Of a stretch of 64,000 nt of DNA, positions 25,237 through 33,330 are shown piece by piece. Location of the stretch: the NCBI GenBank assembly GCA_002329365.1, contig DCUB01000061.1, forward strand, positions 1-64,000, written 5' to 3'. How positions within the stretch are numbered: position 1 is the stretch's first letter; each line of letters begins with the position of its first letter. Below the pieces are notes generated by a model. The model was given only the letters and a program-made list of their open reading frames with translations. It was not told the origin of the DNA and ran no database searches. The position numbers were made by a program, and so were the translations under genes. The stretch is from Ruminococcaceae bacterium UBA1425 (GTDB lineage Bacteria > Bacillota > Clostridia > Oscillospirales > Acutalibacteraceae).

Positions 25237-26448
25237 TTGGACTCTGTTACAAAAAGAAAAAAGACGCTGATAAACGCTGCGTATTTTATTCTGATTCTCG
25301 GTCTGTTCTACCTTTTTATGACATATGCGTTCTGGCTGTTTTTCCCGTTTATCCTCGCGTTTTTTGTTGCAATGGCAATCCAGAAGCCTGTCAACTTTCT
25401 GGCTGATAAAACGCCGCTCAAAAAGGGGCTTGTTTCCGTTCTGTTCGTGCTTTTGATTGTCGCGTGCTTCGGCTTTCTGCTGTCCGTCATCGGCATCAAA
25501 ATCGCAACCGAGCTCAAGGGCTTTTTCGCATATATAGCAAAGCTTACAGAGGACTTCCCCACCTTTGTGACAAATATACGCGACGCTATTATAAGCCGGA
25601 TAGACTTCCTGCCCGACCGCATTGAAAGCTCGGTTACGGAGAGTATAGAAAGCTTCTGCGACAGGCTTTTAAGCAAGCCCGAAGATACGGGCGGCGCGGG
25701 TGCTGTCAGCGGCAGCTTAATTACGGACTTTGATTTTTCCGTTCTGACCGCTCCGCTAAGCGGGGTATGGTCTACGGCAAAGCAGATTCCTTCGATTATC
25801 GTCGCCACCGTTGTAGGAATAATAGCCTGTTGCTTTATGACGTCGGACTATGACCGCATTGCAAACTTCATCAAGCGCCAGATTTCGCCGAAAAAGCGGA
25901 AGAATCTGTCGGAGGCAAAGGTTATCCTGTTATCATCCTTAGGCAAGATGATGAAATCATACTTAACGATAATATGCATAACCTTTGTTGAAATGTTCCT
26001 CGGCATGAATGTGCTGAAGCTCATAGGCGTGTACACAAGCGGTTATATAGCGCCTCTTTCGATAGTTATCGCTTTAATAGACATTGTCCCCGTGCTCGGA
26101 ACGGGAACCGTGCTTGTGCCGTGGGCGCTTTATCTGTTCGTTATAGGCAACAACGGCTTAGGAATCGGAATTTCCGTGATTTATATAGTCATTTCCGTAT
26201 TACGTCAGATAATAGAGCCAAAGCTTGTAGCGGCAAACCTCGGGCTGCCGTCGGTTATTACCATTATGGGAATGTACATCGGCCTGCGGCTTTTCGGCTT
26301 TATCGGTCTTTTCATCGTTCCGATGGTTCTCGTTATGGTAAAGGTTTTGAACGACAGGGGAATAATAAACCTGTGGAAAACCTACTCGCAGGAGGAAGCG
26401 GAGAAGCAAGCCGAGCAGGAAACGTCGCCCGGGCAAAAGGAAGAGTAA
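25237..26448 (+). CDS. AI-2E family transporter (YtvI/PerM-like)
   Basis: 403 residues, about eight membrane helices. Hallmarks are the early PFILAFFVAMAIQKPVNFL segment, the large amphipathic middle region, and the C-terminal VPVLGTGTVLVPWALYLF, RQIIEPKLVAANLGLPSVITIMGMY (in two parts) and GLFIVPMVLVM. The family includes the AI-2 exporter TqsA but also sodium/proton antiporters and sporulation protein YtvI, so the substrate is open. I chose TTG at 25237: GGAGG ends ten bases upstream, while an ATG at 25228 is only one base away from the ribosome site. A strong terminator follows. Confidence 0.85.
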   Translation: MDSVTKRKKTLINAAYFILILGLFYLFMTYAFWLFFPFILAFFVAMAIQKPVNFLADKTPLKKGLVSVLFVLLIVACFGFLLSVIGIKIATELKGFFAYIAKLTEDFPTFVTNIRDAIISRIDFLPDRIESSVTESIESFCDRLLSKPEDTGGAGAVSGSLITDFDFSVLTAPLSGVWSTAKQIPSIIVATVVGIIACCFMTSDYDRIANFIKRQISPKKRKNLSEAKVILLSSLGKMMKSYLTIICITFVEMFLGMNVLKLIGVYTSGYIAPLSIVIALIDIVPVLGTGTVLVPWALYLFVIGNNGLGIGISVIYIVISVLRQIIEPKLVAANLGLPSVITIMGMYIGLRLFGFIGLFIVPMVLVMVKVLNDRGIINLWKTYSQEEAEKQAEQETSPGQKEE

Positions 26449-26461
26449 CGTCTTAAACTTC

Positions 26462-26513
26462 AAACGCTGTCTTGTCAAGCGGACAATCCGCTTGACAAGA
26501 CGGCGTTTATTTT
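26462..26513 (+). terminator. intrinsic terminator after the AI-2E-family gene
   Basis: About 21 pairs: AAACGC-T-GTCTTGTCAAGCGGA (26462-26483), loop CAA, TCCGCTTGACAAGAC-G-GCGTTT (26487-26508), then ATTTTTT. The stem is nearly perfect. Confidence 0.92.
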
Positions 26514-26604
26514 TTGCCGTTGAATTAATTTACGACACCGAAATACATTCATTAACAGTTCCGGCGGGTGCATGCACTGTGCGCGTTTGCTTAAGGCATT
26601 TCAG

Positions 26605-28572
26605 TTAAACTTTTCGCGGAACGGATGAATCCGTTTCCTTCTTTTTGCCGGCAAAAACCGTTTCTCCGGCACGTGAAATATATCGCTTTGCCTGTGTGGA
26701 AAAGAGCCTGTAATATTCTCCGCGCAAATCCATAAGCTCGGCGTGGTCGCCCGTTTCAACGATTTCCCCGTTTTTCAGCACGATTATTCTGTTTGCTTTT
26801 GTCGCGCTTGAAAGCCTGTGGGAGACGAATATAGTAGTCTTGTCGCGGCGCAGCATGTCAAACTGATTGAAGATTTCCTGCTCCGCCATAGGGTCTAAAG
26901 ACGCCGTCGGCTCGTCGAGGATAAGGATGTCGGAATCGGAATAAAAAGCCCTCGCTATTGAAAGCTTCTGCCACTGACCAATTGAAAGCTCCGCGCCGTC
27001 AGGCTCAAAATACCGCATGAGCGGCGTTTCGTATTTTTCGGGAAGCGCTTCGATAAAGGAGGACGCGCCTGACTGCTTCGCGGCGTATTCAATATCGCTG
27101 TCGGTCATTTCCTTATCCGCCTGCCCGAAGGCTATGTTTTCCTTTACCGTTACGGCGTATTTGCCGAAATCCTGAAATATTATGCCGAACATCTTATAAA
27201 GCTCCGCAGTGTCATAGTCTTTGATGTTTTGTCCGTCAAGCAGTATTTCGCCCTCCGTTGGGTCGTAAAGACGCGTGATAAGCTTAATAAGCGTTGTTTT
27301 GCCCGCCCCGTTAAGCCCGACGAGCACCGCCGTGTCGCCCGCGTTGATAGTAAGGTTTATATTTTTCAGCACGCGCCTGTCGGAGCCGGGGTATGAAAAG
27401 CTGACGTTTTTAAGCTCTATTGTATGGCCGCAGTGGCGCTTCGGCTTCAAAGGCTCGGAAACGGCGGGCGTAACGGTCTTTTTTTCATTCATGAACACAA
27501 TCATATTGTCGATAAACAGCGAGCCTTCATAAATAATCGCCGACGTCGAGATGAGCGACGTAAGGCATGCCGATATCGAGTTGAGAGCCGCCGTATAGAC
27601 GGAGTAATCCGCTATGCGGCGGACGTTTGTCGCCACCATGTAAAACAAAACGGCGTTTAAAACGGCGGTGCACAACGAAAGGATTATGCCGCTCGCGCCC
27701 TCCTTGTAAATGATGCTTTTTATTCCGGCAAAGTACTGCCTGAAGGTATCGTTGTACCTGCCTATAAAAAGGTCGGAAAGCCCGAACAGGCGTATTTCCT
27801 TTACCATGTCCTTGTTGACCATTATGTCGCTGTAATAATTAAGCTGGCGGCGCGCCTTTGAGCGGCGACGCATATACAGGAAGTTCTGCCTGCGGTAGTG
27901 AAAGCTGACAATCGCCGAAACGACGGAAAGAATCAAGAAAGCGGCGAAAAAGAAGTGCGCCGATATTCCGAGCCGTCCGAGCAGCGACGACAGCACGACG
28001 ACGTAGCTTATCATTGAAACAGTCTGACTTATAAGGTCGAACGTCGAAGTCATTATAGTTACGGGGCGGACTCCCGCCTCGCGGTTGGCGTTTTCGAGCC
28101 GCTCATAAAAGTCGGGCATGTCAAACGACGCGACGTCGACGTCCTTGGCCTTTTTCATTATTTTAACCTTGACGTGATTTGTAACGATTTCTCCCGAAAG
28201 CCTTGTCACCATTCTGTTCGCGCCCGTAACGACGCTGTTTAAAAAGATGTAGCCGAACTGGAGACCGAGCGGCAACACAAGGCTGACATCGGAAGTAAAC
28301 GACAAAACGACGTTTTCAAGAAGATTTGCCGTAATAAGCGTTCCGACGAGCGGCATTACGCCGTTGTACAGCGTCATGAAAATCATTACGAACAGCATGG
28401 AAGGCTTGGCCTCCCATACGAGCCTGAAAATATACACAATCCGCGACATTGTGCCGCCCACAACCCTGCGGACATAGCCCGGCACCTCGCGCAGACTTTT
28501 AGGTCTCGGTTCTTTAAGCCTTTCGTTGATATCGTTATTCGGTTTAAACCGCGGTCCCGTTCCGCGCTGCAT
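26605..28572 (-). CDS. ABC exporter, fused permease and ATPase
   Basis: 655 residues. Six membrane helices fill residues 35 to about 360, followed by a nucleotide-binding domain with Walker A (GLNGAGKTTL), Q-loop (FGIIFQDFGKY), signature ELSIGQWQKLSIARAF, Walker B (ILILDEPTASLDP) and switch histidine (FVSHRLS). It belongs to the half-transporter group used for peptides, lipids or drugs; a homodimer is likely as there is no second half-transporter. The ATG at 28572 has GGGAG ten bases upstream; the frame extends about 78 codons further without a ribosome site and through the promoter. The last codons overlap a GGAACGG palindrome. Confidence 0.88.
   Translation of the reverse strand: MQRGTGPRFKPNNDINERLKEPRPKSLREVPGYVRRVVGGTMSRIVYIFRLVWEAKPSMLFVMIFMTLYNGVMPLVGTLITANLLENVVLSFTSDVSLVLPLGLQFGYIFLNSVVTGANRMVTRLSGEIVTNHVKVKIMKKAKDVDVASFDMPDFYERLENANREAGVRPVTIMTSTFDLISQTVSMISYVVVLSSLLGRLGISAHFFFAAFLILSVVSAIVSFHYRRQNFLYMRRRSKARRQLNYYSDIMVNKDMVKEIRLFGLSDLFIGRYNDTFRQYFAGIKSIIYKEGASGIILSLCTAVLNAVLFYMVATNVRRIADYSVYTAALNSISACLTSLISTSAIIYEGSLFIDNMIVFMNEKKTVTPAVSEPLKPKRHCGHTIELKNVSFSYPGSDRRVLKNINLTINAGDTAVLVGLNGAGKTTLIKLITRLYDPTEGEILLDGQNIKDYDTAELYKMFGIIFQDFGKYAVTVKENIAFGQADKEMTDSDIEYAAKQSGASSFIEALPEKYETPLMRYFEPDGAELSIGQWQKLSIARAFYSDSDILILDEPTASLDPMAEQEIFNQFDMLRRDKTTIFVSHRLSSATKANRIIVLKNGEIVETGDHAELMDLRGEYYRLFSTQAKRYISRAGETVFAGKKKETDSSVPRKV
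26618..26638. repeat. GGAACGG-family palindrome inside a coding 3' end
   Basis: GGAACGGATGAATCCGTTTCC, nearly identical to the copy at 44915-44934. It lies within the last 12 codons of the ABC exporter and encodes the tail residues around ETDSSVP. Confidence 0.7.
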
Positions 28573-28606
28573 CGGCGTCAACTCCCGTATTTCAAAAGCT
28601 GTATTG

Positions 28607-28635
28607 ATTATATCATACATAAAAAACTTATGCAA
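28607..28635 (-). promoter_or_regulatory. sigma-A promoter of the ABC exporter
   Basis: Read leftward: TTGCAT at 28635-28630, 17-bp spacer, TATAAT at 28612-28607, 35 bases before the chosen ATG. Confidence 0.85.
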
Positions 28636-28825
28636 ACCGGCAAAAAACCAAAATGTGGTAACATATATCGGTCTGCTGAATATAATGGGTATCGGGCGCG
28701 TTTTTCGGGAGCGATAAAAAGACACATTTTGCAAAAAACTCAATAAAACCTCGGAAATAAAGTTTAGGAACTTGAAAGAAAAAGGTGATAAAAAAGTTCC
28801 TTTCATTATTTACGGGGGTGATATT

Positions 28826-29527
28826 ATTAAGAAGACTATTTCCCTTATCACGGCAATTGTGATGTTCGCAACGTTAAGCTTTGCCGCTGACCGTGCGTAC
28901 TCGACAAAGCCGGAAGCCGCGCAGTCGGATGATTATCCCATTACTTCCATAGTTGAGTATGTGGGCGGATATGCTCTGGACGTATTTTGCGACGCGATGC
29001 ATCTTATAGAAATAGCCCTTTACAGGTTTGACTTTATTTTCAGCTTCCTTTACGGTGTTGAGAATAAAACCGTCGAGGTAAAGAATTTCGCATGGAATAA
29101 CGAAGCGCCCGTTCTCGCCGAAAACGACTCCTCAGCTTTCGGATGTACAATGTCGCTTGGCGAGGATGTAAACTTTCTGGAGCTTACTTCCGATATAACC
29201 TCGTGGTACGAGTACAGCAGGGAAGGGCTGTTCTGGTCGGAGGTAAAAACCGATTACTACTATACGTTTGTCCGCAATAAGCTGTGGCAGGATTATTTAT
29301 ATAACGCGGACGACAGCTCGGTAAGCTACGGCTGGCTCGGCGGCAGGTCGGTTATTCCCTCAGGCACAAGGTTCAAAATATCCTTTACGGGCGACGCTTC
29401 GGACAGGATGGCCAGCGTCTACAACCTTGATGCCGGCACGGTCTATTACATCCGCCTTTGCATGTATATCCGCACCGACGACGCCCATGTACTGTATAAA
29501 TCCGAGCCGCTGAGATGCGTCAGATAA
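28826..29527 (+). CDS. secreted protein of unknown function, likely ATT start
   Basis: 233 residues from the ATT at 28826. This start gives M-KKTISLITAIVMFATLSFA, a textbook signal peptide cleaved before ADRAYS, and GGGGGTG ends five bases upstream. The alternative, TTG at 28772, has a weak site and adds 18 polar residues before the signal sequence. The mature part begins with a hydrophobic SIVEYVGGYALDVFCDAMHL stretch, then acidic and aromatic sequence ending in a beta-rich region (DAGTVYYIRLCMYIRTDD) that may be an Ig/FN3-like fold, since phrases like TVYYIRLC recall FN3 strands. It is divergent from the ABC exporter and has its own terminator. Function unknown. Confidence 0.65.
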   Translation: MKKTISLITAIVMFATLSFAADRAYSTKPEAAQSDDYPITSIVEYVGGYALDVFCDAMHLIEIALYRFDFIFSFLYGVENKTVEVKNFAWNNEAPVLAENDSSAFGCTMSLGEDVNFLELTSDITSWYEYSREGLFWSEVKTDYYYTFVRNKLWQDYLYNADDSSVSYGWLGGRSVIPSGTRFKISFTGDASDRMASVYNLDAGTVYYIRLCMYIRTDDAHVLYKSEPLRCVR

Positions 29528-29540
29528 TCTGGCGAAAAAT

Positions 29541-29576
29541 AAAAAGGAGATGCCGCGAAAACGGCGTCTCCTTTTT
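29541..29576 (+). terminator. intrinsic terminator (usable in both directions)
   Basis: AAAAAGGAGATGCCG (29541-29555) pairs with CGGCGTCTCCTTTTT (29562-29576) around CGAAAA; A- and T-runs on the two sides allow termination of the secreted-protein gene and of gdhA. Confidence 0.9.
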
Positions 29577-29634
29577 GCATTATTATCTTAATGCTTCATT
29601 TCAATTCTTATAGATTTATAAGGGGATATGTAAA

Positions 29635-30969
29635 TTATACAGCGCCCTGCGCCATAACGGCGTCGGCAACCTTAAGGAAGCCCGCTATGTTTGCTCCCGC
29701 CACGTAATCCTTTTCGAGACCGTAGAGCTTTGAGGCTTCGTCAATCTTGTGGAATATGTTTACCATAATTTCGCGGAGCTTCTCGTCAACCTTTTCAAAG
29801 GGCCATGCAAGCCGCTCGCTGTTTTGCGCCATTTCGAGAGCGGACGTTGCGACTCCGCCGGCGTTCGCGGCCTTGCCGGGAGCGAACAGCACGCCGTTTG
29901 TCTGCAGGAATTTATACGCGTCGGCGGTCGACGGCATGTTTGCGCCCTCGGCGACTGCTATACAGCCGTTTTTAACAAGAATTTTGGCGTCCTCGAGCGT
30001 CAGCTCGTTTTGCGTGGCGCATGGGAGAGCGATGTCGCATTTAACGGTCCATACACCCTTACCCTCGTGATACTCGGATTCGGGGTGATATTTTTTATAT
30101 TCCGTAAGGCGGGCGCGCCTTTCTTCCTTGATTTCCTTCAAAGCGGCAAGGTCGATGCCCTGCGGGTCATAAACCCAGCCGGTCGAATCACTTACGGTAA
30201 CAACCTTTGCGCCGAGCTGCTGAGCCTTTTCAACAGCGTAAATCGCGACGTTTCCGGAGCCGGAGATGCAAACTGTTTTACCGGCTATATCATAGCCGTT
30301 TGCCTCAAGCATTTCACGCGTAAGGTAAATAAGTCCGTAGCCCGTCGCCTCCGTTCTGACAAGCGAGCCGCCGAAGGAAAGCCCCTTTCCCGTAAGAACG
30401 CCGCCGTAAAGACCGCGGATGCGCTTGTAATGGCCGAACATATAGCCGATTTCGCGTCCGCCCGTTCCGATATCGCCGGCGGGTACGTCGGTGTCGGCAC
30501 CGATATGCTTGCAAAGCTCCGTCATAAAGCTCTGGCAGAAGCTCATAATCTCCTTGTCTGTTTTGCCCTTCGGGTCAAAATCGGAGCCGCCCTTGCCGCC
30601 GCCTATCGGAAGCCCCGTCAGCGAATTCTTAAAAATCTGCTCAAAGCCGAGGAACTTTATAATGCTGAGGTTAACGGAAGGGTGAAGCCTAAGCCCGCCC
30701 TTGTAGGGGCCGATGGCGTTGCTGAACTGAATACGGTAACCGCGGTTAATCTGCGTATTCCCGTTTCTGTCAATCCACGGAACACGGAAGATTATCTGCC
30801 TGTCCGGCTCTGTGATGGTTTCAAGCACCGCGTTGCTCTCGTACCTCTTTTCGTCCTCATCAATGACAAATCTGAGCGACTCAAGCACCTCGTGCACCGC
30901 CTGAAGAAACTCCGGCTGGTTGCTGTACCGCTTGTCGATGTCCGCCAATACTCTGTCCACATAGTTCAT
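29635..30969 (-). CDS. gdhA: glutamate dehydrogenase (NADP-type hexameric)
   Basis: 444 residues; reductive amination of 2-oxoglutarate by ammonia. Core motifs: IQFSNAIGPYKGGLR, the catalytic lysine region LTGLPIGGGKGGSDFDPKGK, DVPAGDIGTGGREIGYMFG, and the nucleotide-binding VCISGSGNVAIYA. Length and sequence match the bacterial NADP-dependent class (GdhA) rather than the NAD-type RocG. The ATG at 30969 has AGGAG ten bases upstream. An in-frame extension of 31 codons upstream lacks a ribosome site and is leader sequence. Monocistronic; regulation probably involves the structured leader described separately. Confidence 0.96.
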   Translation of the reverse strand: MNYVDRVLADIDKRYSNQPEFLQAVHEVLESLRFVIDEDEKRYESNAVLETITEPDRQIIFRVPWIDRNGNTQINRGYRIQFSNAIGPYKGGLRLHPSVNLSIIKFLGFEQIFKNSLTGLPIGGGKGGSDFDPKGKTDKEIMSFCQSFMTELCKHIGADTDVPAGDIGTGGREIGYMFGHYKRIRGLYGGVLTGKGLSFGGSLVRTEATGYGLIYLTREMLEANGYDIAGKTVCISGSGNVAIYAVEKAQQLGAKVVTVSDSTGWVYDPQGIDLAALKEIKEERRARLTEYKKYHPESEYHEGKGVWTVKCDIALPCATQNELTLEDAKILVKNGCIAVAEGANMPSTADAYKFLQTNGVLFAPGKAANAGGVATSALEMAQNSERLAWPFEKVDEKLREIMVNIFHKIDEASKLYGLEKDYVAGANIAGFLKVADAVMAQGAV

Positions 30970-31229
30970 GTCTTCATTTCTCCTCACAAAAAAATTAAGG
31001 CGTTCACAAGACTTGGCATACCTATCTTGTGAACACCAAAGTGAACGCCTGATGAACGCCATTGTTCAACAAGATAACAGGGAGCCGCCGTTTTTCAGCG
31101 GTTCCGAATATTTCGGACCGAAAAGTCAAATCCGTCCGTTTTTAAATTGCCCGAAGGCAGAAAAACAAAAAAGCGCTCATTGTCGTGTGCCCGGAAAAAG
31201 GCACACAACAATGAACGTCTTTGTTCAAC
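30970..31229 (-). promoter_or_regulatory. structured leader of gdhA with alternative hairpins
   Basis: Between the promoter and gdhA lie about 260 transcribed bases without a gene. Just before the ribosome site, GTTCACAAGA (RNA arm at 31034-31025) pairs perfectly with TCTTGTGAAC (31011-31002), followed by TTAATTTTTTT. The GTGAACGCC arm (31007-30999) can instead pair with GGCGTTCAC (31049-31041) or GGCGTTCAT (31060-31052), so three upstream segments compete for one downstream arm. A 19-base near-repeat, GTTGAACAA..CGTTCAT, occurs at 31229-31211 and again at 31070-31052. This is the layout of an attenuator, but no known riboswitch class is recognised. Confidence 0.55.
31161..31217 (-). terminator. 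strong intrinsic terminator at the start of the gdhA leader
   Basis: An 18-bp stem (31217-31200 with 31191-31174; core CATTGTTGTGTGCC / GGCACACGACAATG with one G-U type mismatch pair) ends in TTTTTTGTTTTT. It may end the rrf2 operon, or attenuate gdhA, as it begins only about 12 bases downstream of the predicted gdhA start of transcription. Confidence 0.8.
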
Positions 31230-31235
31230 CACATT

Positions 31236-31264
31236 ATTCTAACGTTGAATGCGACGTTTGTCAA
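31236..31264 (-). promoter_or_regulatory. sigma-A promoter upstream of gdhA
   Basis: Read leftward: TTGACA at 31264-31259, 17-bp spacer, TAGAAT at 31241-31236. A near-consensus match. Confidence 0.8.
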
Positions 31265-31315
31265 CACTTTTTGTAAAAAAAGTTCGATTTATATATTTGA
31301 ATTTATCTTTGTTTA

Positions 31316-31744
31316 CTATATGACATAATTATCGGCCGACTTCCCGTTAACAAGGTCGGCAAGCGTATATTTTTCAAAAAAGTCGTCTATGAGCCTGCTC
31401 AACTCCGACCACATCGGCAGAGTGCGGCAATGCGGCGCGCGCGGGCAGGCGCACTGACCTTCCTCAAGGCAGGCGACAGGGGCAAGCGTGCCCTCGGTCA
31501 GCTTCAGCACGCTGCCTACCGTGTATTCGTCGGGGGCCCGGCTAAGCCTGTATCCGCCGCCCTTGCCGTGCTGGCCGTCGATAAGCCCCGCCTTTGAAAG
31601 CACGGCTGTTATGCTCTCAAGGTATTTCCGGGATATTTCCTGGCGCGACGCGATATCCTTTAACGGAATATGCTCGCCGCTGTTGTGCTCTGCAAGGTCG
31701 ACCATTACGCGCAGCGCGTATCTGCCCCTTGTTGAAATCATCAT
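31316..31744 (-). CDS. Rrf2 family transcriptional regulator (IscR/CymR-like)
   Basis: 142 residues. The N-terminal winged helix (STRGRYALRVMVDLAEH; SRKYLESITAVLSKAGLIDGQ; HGKGGGYRLSR) is the Rrf2 signature. Between residues about 92 and 107 the segment CLEEGQCACPRAPHC holds four cysteines close to the IscR cluster-binding pattern, so it may sense Fe-S status. GGAGG lies nine bases before the first of two adjacent ATG codons. It is the last gene of metY-cysK-iscS-iscU-mnmA, whereas Rrf2 genes usually come first. Its likely target is the promoter of that operon. Confidence 0.9.
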   Translation of the reverse strand: MMISTRGRYALRVMVDLAEHNSGEHIPLKDIASRQEISRKYLESITAVLSKAGLIDGQHGKGGGYRLSRAPDEYTVGSVLKLTEGTLAPVACLEEGQCACPRAPHCRTLPMWSELSRLIDDFFEKYTLADLVNGKSADNYVI

Positions 31745-31800
31745 GGAACTTTACCTCCGTTGCTAAGACAATTGTACCACGGCGAGGGCGGAAAAATCAA

Positions 31801-32865
31801 TCATTTGACAGTCCCTCCGCCGACAACTATTTCGCCGTCGTAAAGAACGACAGCCTGACCCGGCGTTACAGCCCTTTGCGGGTCGTCGAAAACGATACGG
31901 ACGGCGTCTGTTCCCTCGGGAGTAACCGTCGCCCACTGCCCGCGATGACTGTAACGGATTTTTGCTTTTACCCGTAACTCCTTCGGAGCCCCGGAGCAGG
32001 CTATCCAGTTGAAGTCCGACGCATAAAGCTCGCGAGAGAAAAGCTCCTCATTTCTGCCGAGTACAACGGTGTTGTCAGAAACACGTTTTTCGCAGACGTA
32101 CATAGGCTCCCGCAGAGCAAGACCGAGACCTTTTCGCTGACCGACGGTATAGCGGATTATGCCCTTGTGCTCGCCTAAAACGATTCCGTTGCGGTCGACA
32201 AATTTTCCGTGCGGATAAGTCCTGCCCGTGTTCGTCTCAATAACCCTCGCATAATCGCCGTCCGGCACGAAGCATATGTCCTGGCTGTCGCGCTTGCCGG
32301 CGTTTGAAAACCCGTGTTCCGCGGCTATCCGGCGCACCTCGACCTTATTCAGTCCGCCGAGGGGGAATTTCGCCCGAGAAAGCTGCTCCTGCGTCATGGC
32401 GTAAAGCACATAGCTCTGGTCCTTGCCTTCGTCAGCCGCTTTTTTCAGCAGATACCGTCCGCCCGACTGCTCTATGCGCGCGTAATGCCCCGTAACGACG
32501 AAATCGCATCCGAGCTCGGTCGCTCTGCGGAAAAGCCGGTCAAACTTCAGGTATCTGTTGCAGTCAATGCACGGATTCGGCGTTCTCCCGCTTTCATAGC
32601 TTTTAATAAACTTGTCTATCACCTGTGCCTTGAAATCCTCCGTGAAATTAAAGGAGTAATGCGGGATTCCGAGCTTGTACGCGACTGCCCTCGCGTCCTC
32701 CGTATCCTCAAGTGAGCAGCAGGATTTTTCGCGAGAAATTCCGGCCGTCCCGTTATCGAACAGGCGCATGGTCACCCCAATGCAGTCATAGCCCGCTTCC
32801 TTCATTAACAAAGCGGCGATGCTTGAGTCAACGCCGCCGCTCATAGCTATCAGCGCTTTGTTCAT
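31801..32865 (-). CDS. mnmA: tRNA-specific 2-thiouridylase
   Basis: 354 residues; forms 2-thiouridine at tRNA position 34 using persulfide sulfur. PP-loop SGGVDSS at residues 9-15, nucleophile Cys102 in NPCIDCNRYLKF, persulfide-relay Cys198 in SQDICFVPDG, and the C-terminal beta-barrel ending in PGQAVVLYDGEIVVGGG. It lies 12 bases after iscU in the operon, fitting sulfur transfer from IscS. Confidence 0.96.
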   Translation of the reverse strand: MNKALIAMSGGVDSSIAALLMKEAGYDCIGVTMRLFDNGTAGISREKSCCSLEDTEDARAVAYKLGIPHYSFNFTEDFKAQVIDKFIKSYESGRTPNPCIDCNRYLKFDRLFRRATELGCDFVVTGHYARIEQSGGRYLLKKAADEGKDQSYVLYAMTQEQLSRAKFPLGGLNKVEVRRIAAEHGFSNAGKRDSQDICFVPDGDYARVIETNTGRTYPHGKFVDRNGIVLGEHKGIIRYTVGQRKGLGLALREPMYVCEKRVSDNTVVLGRNEELFSRELYASDFNWIACSGAPKELRVKAKIRYSHRGQWATVTPEGTDAVRIVFDDPQRAVTPGQAVVLYDGEIVVGGGTVK

Positions 32866-32877
32866 CAGCGGACCTCG

Positions 32878-33321
32878 TTATCCTTCGGTACAGTGACCGC
32901 AGTGCTCGCAGCTTCCGCAGTCCGGGAACTGTGTGCGGTCGTAGCTGATTCCGTTTTTGTCGTAGTAGTCCATTACGGCTGCCTTTATAGCCTCCTCCGC
33001 AAGCACGGAGCAGTGCATTTTGTGGGGCGGAAGACCGTCGAGAGCCTCCGCCACCGCCTTGTTTGTGAGTGTCAGCGCTTCCGAAAGCGGCTTGCCCTTT
33101 ATAAGCTCGGTAGCCATTGAGCTTGACGCAATAGCGCTGCCGCAGCCGAATGTTTCAAACTTTACGTCGGTGATGACGTTGTTGTCGATTTTAAGATATA
33201 TCTTCATGATATCTCCGCAAATCGCGTTGCCTACCTCGCCGACGCCGTCGGCGTTTTCAATTACGCCGACGTTGCGCGGATTGTAAAAATGGTCCATTAC
33301 CTTTTCGCTGTAAAGCGCCAT
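32878..33321 (-). CDS. iscU: Fe-S cluster scaffold protein, IscU/NifU-like
   Basis: 147 residues. The three scaffold cysteines are in GNAICGD, FETFGCGSAIASSS and HKMHCSVLAEEA. The C-terminus has an extra Cys cluster (FPDCGSCEHCGHCTEG), five cysteines within 12 residues counting neighbours, absent from proteobacterial IscU. The gap to iscS is nine bases, so the pair is co-translated. Confidence 0.94.
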   Translation of the reverse strand: MALYSEKVMDHFYNPRNVGVIENADGVGEVGNAICGDIMKIYLKIDNNVITDVKFETFGCGSAIASSSMATELIKGKPLSEALTLTNKAVAEALDGLPPHKMHCSVLAEEAIKAAVMDYYDKNGISYDRTQFPDCGSCEHCGHCTEG

Positions 33322-33330
33322 ATCGTCACC

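Noticed and set aside
29749..31032. 427-codon open frame antisense to gdhA
   Set aside because: Mirrors gdhA codon structure, has no ribosome site or recognisable motif, and gdhA is certain.
30970..31062. In-frame upstream extension of gdhA
   Set aside because: Contains the leader hairpins, lacks a ribosome site, and gdhA proteins begin at the ATG at 30969.
31040..31070. CGTTCATC-like segment suggesting a glutamine riboswitch before gdhA
   Set aside because: The second conserved half (GGACGGAAGUAGG-type) is absent and known glnA-type riboswitches are cyanobacterial.
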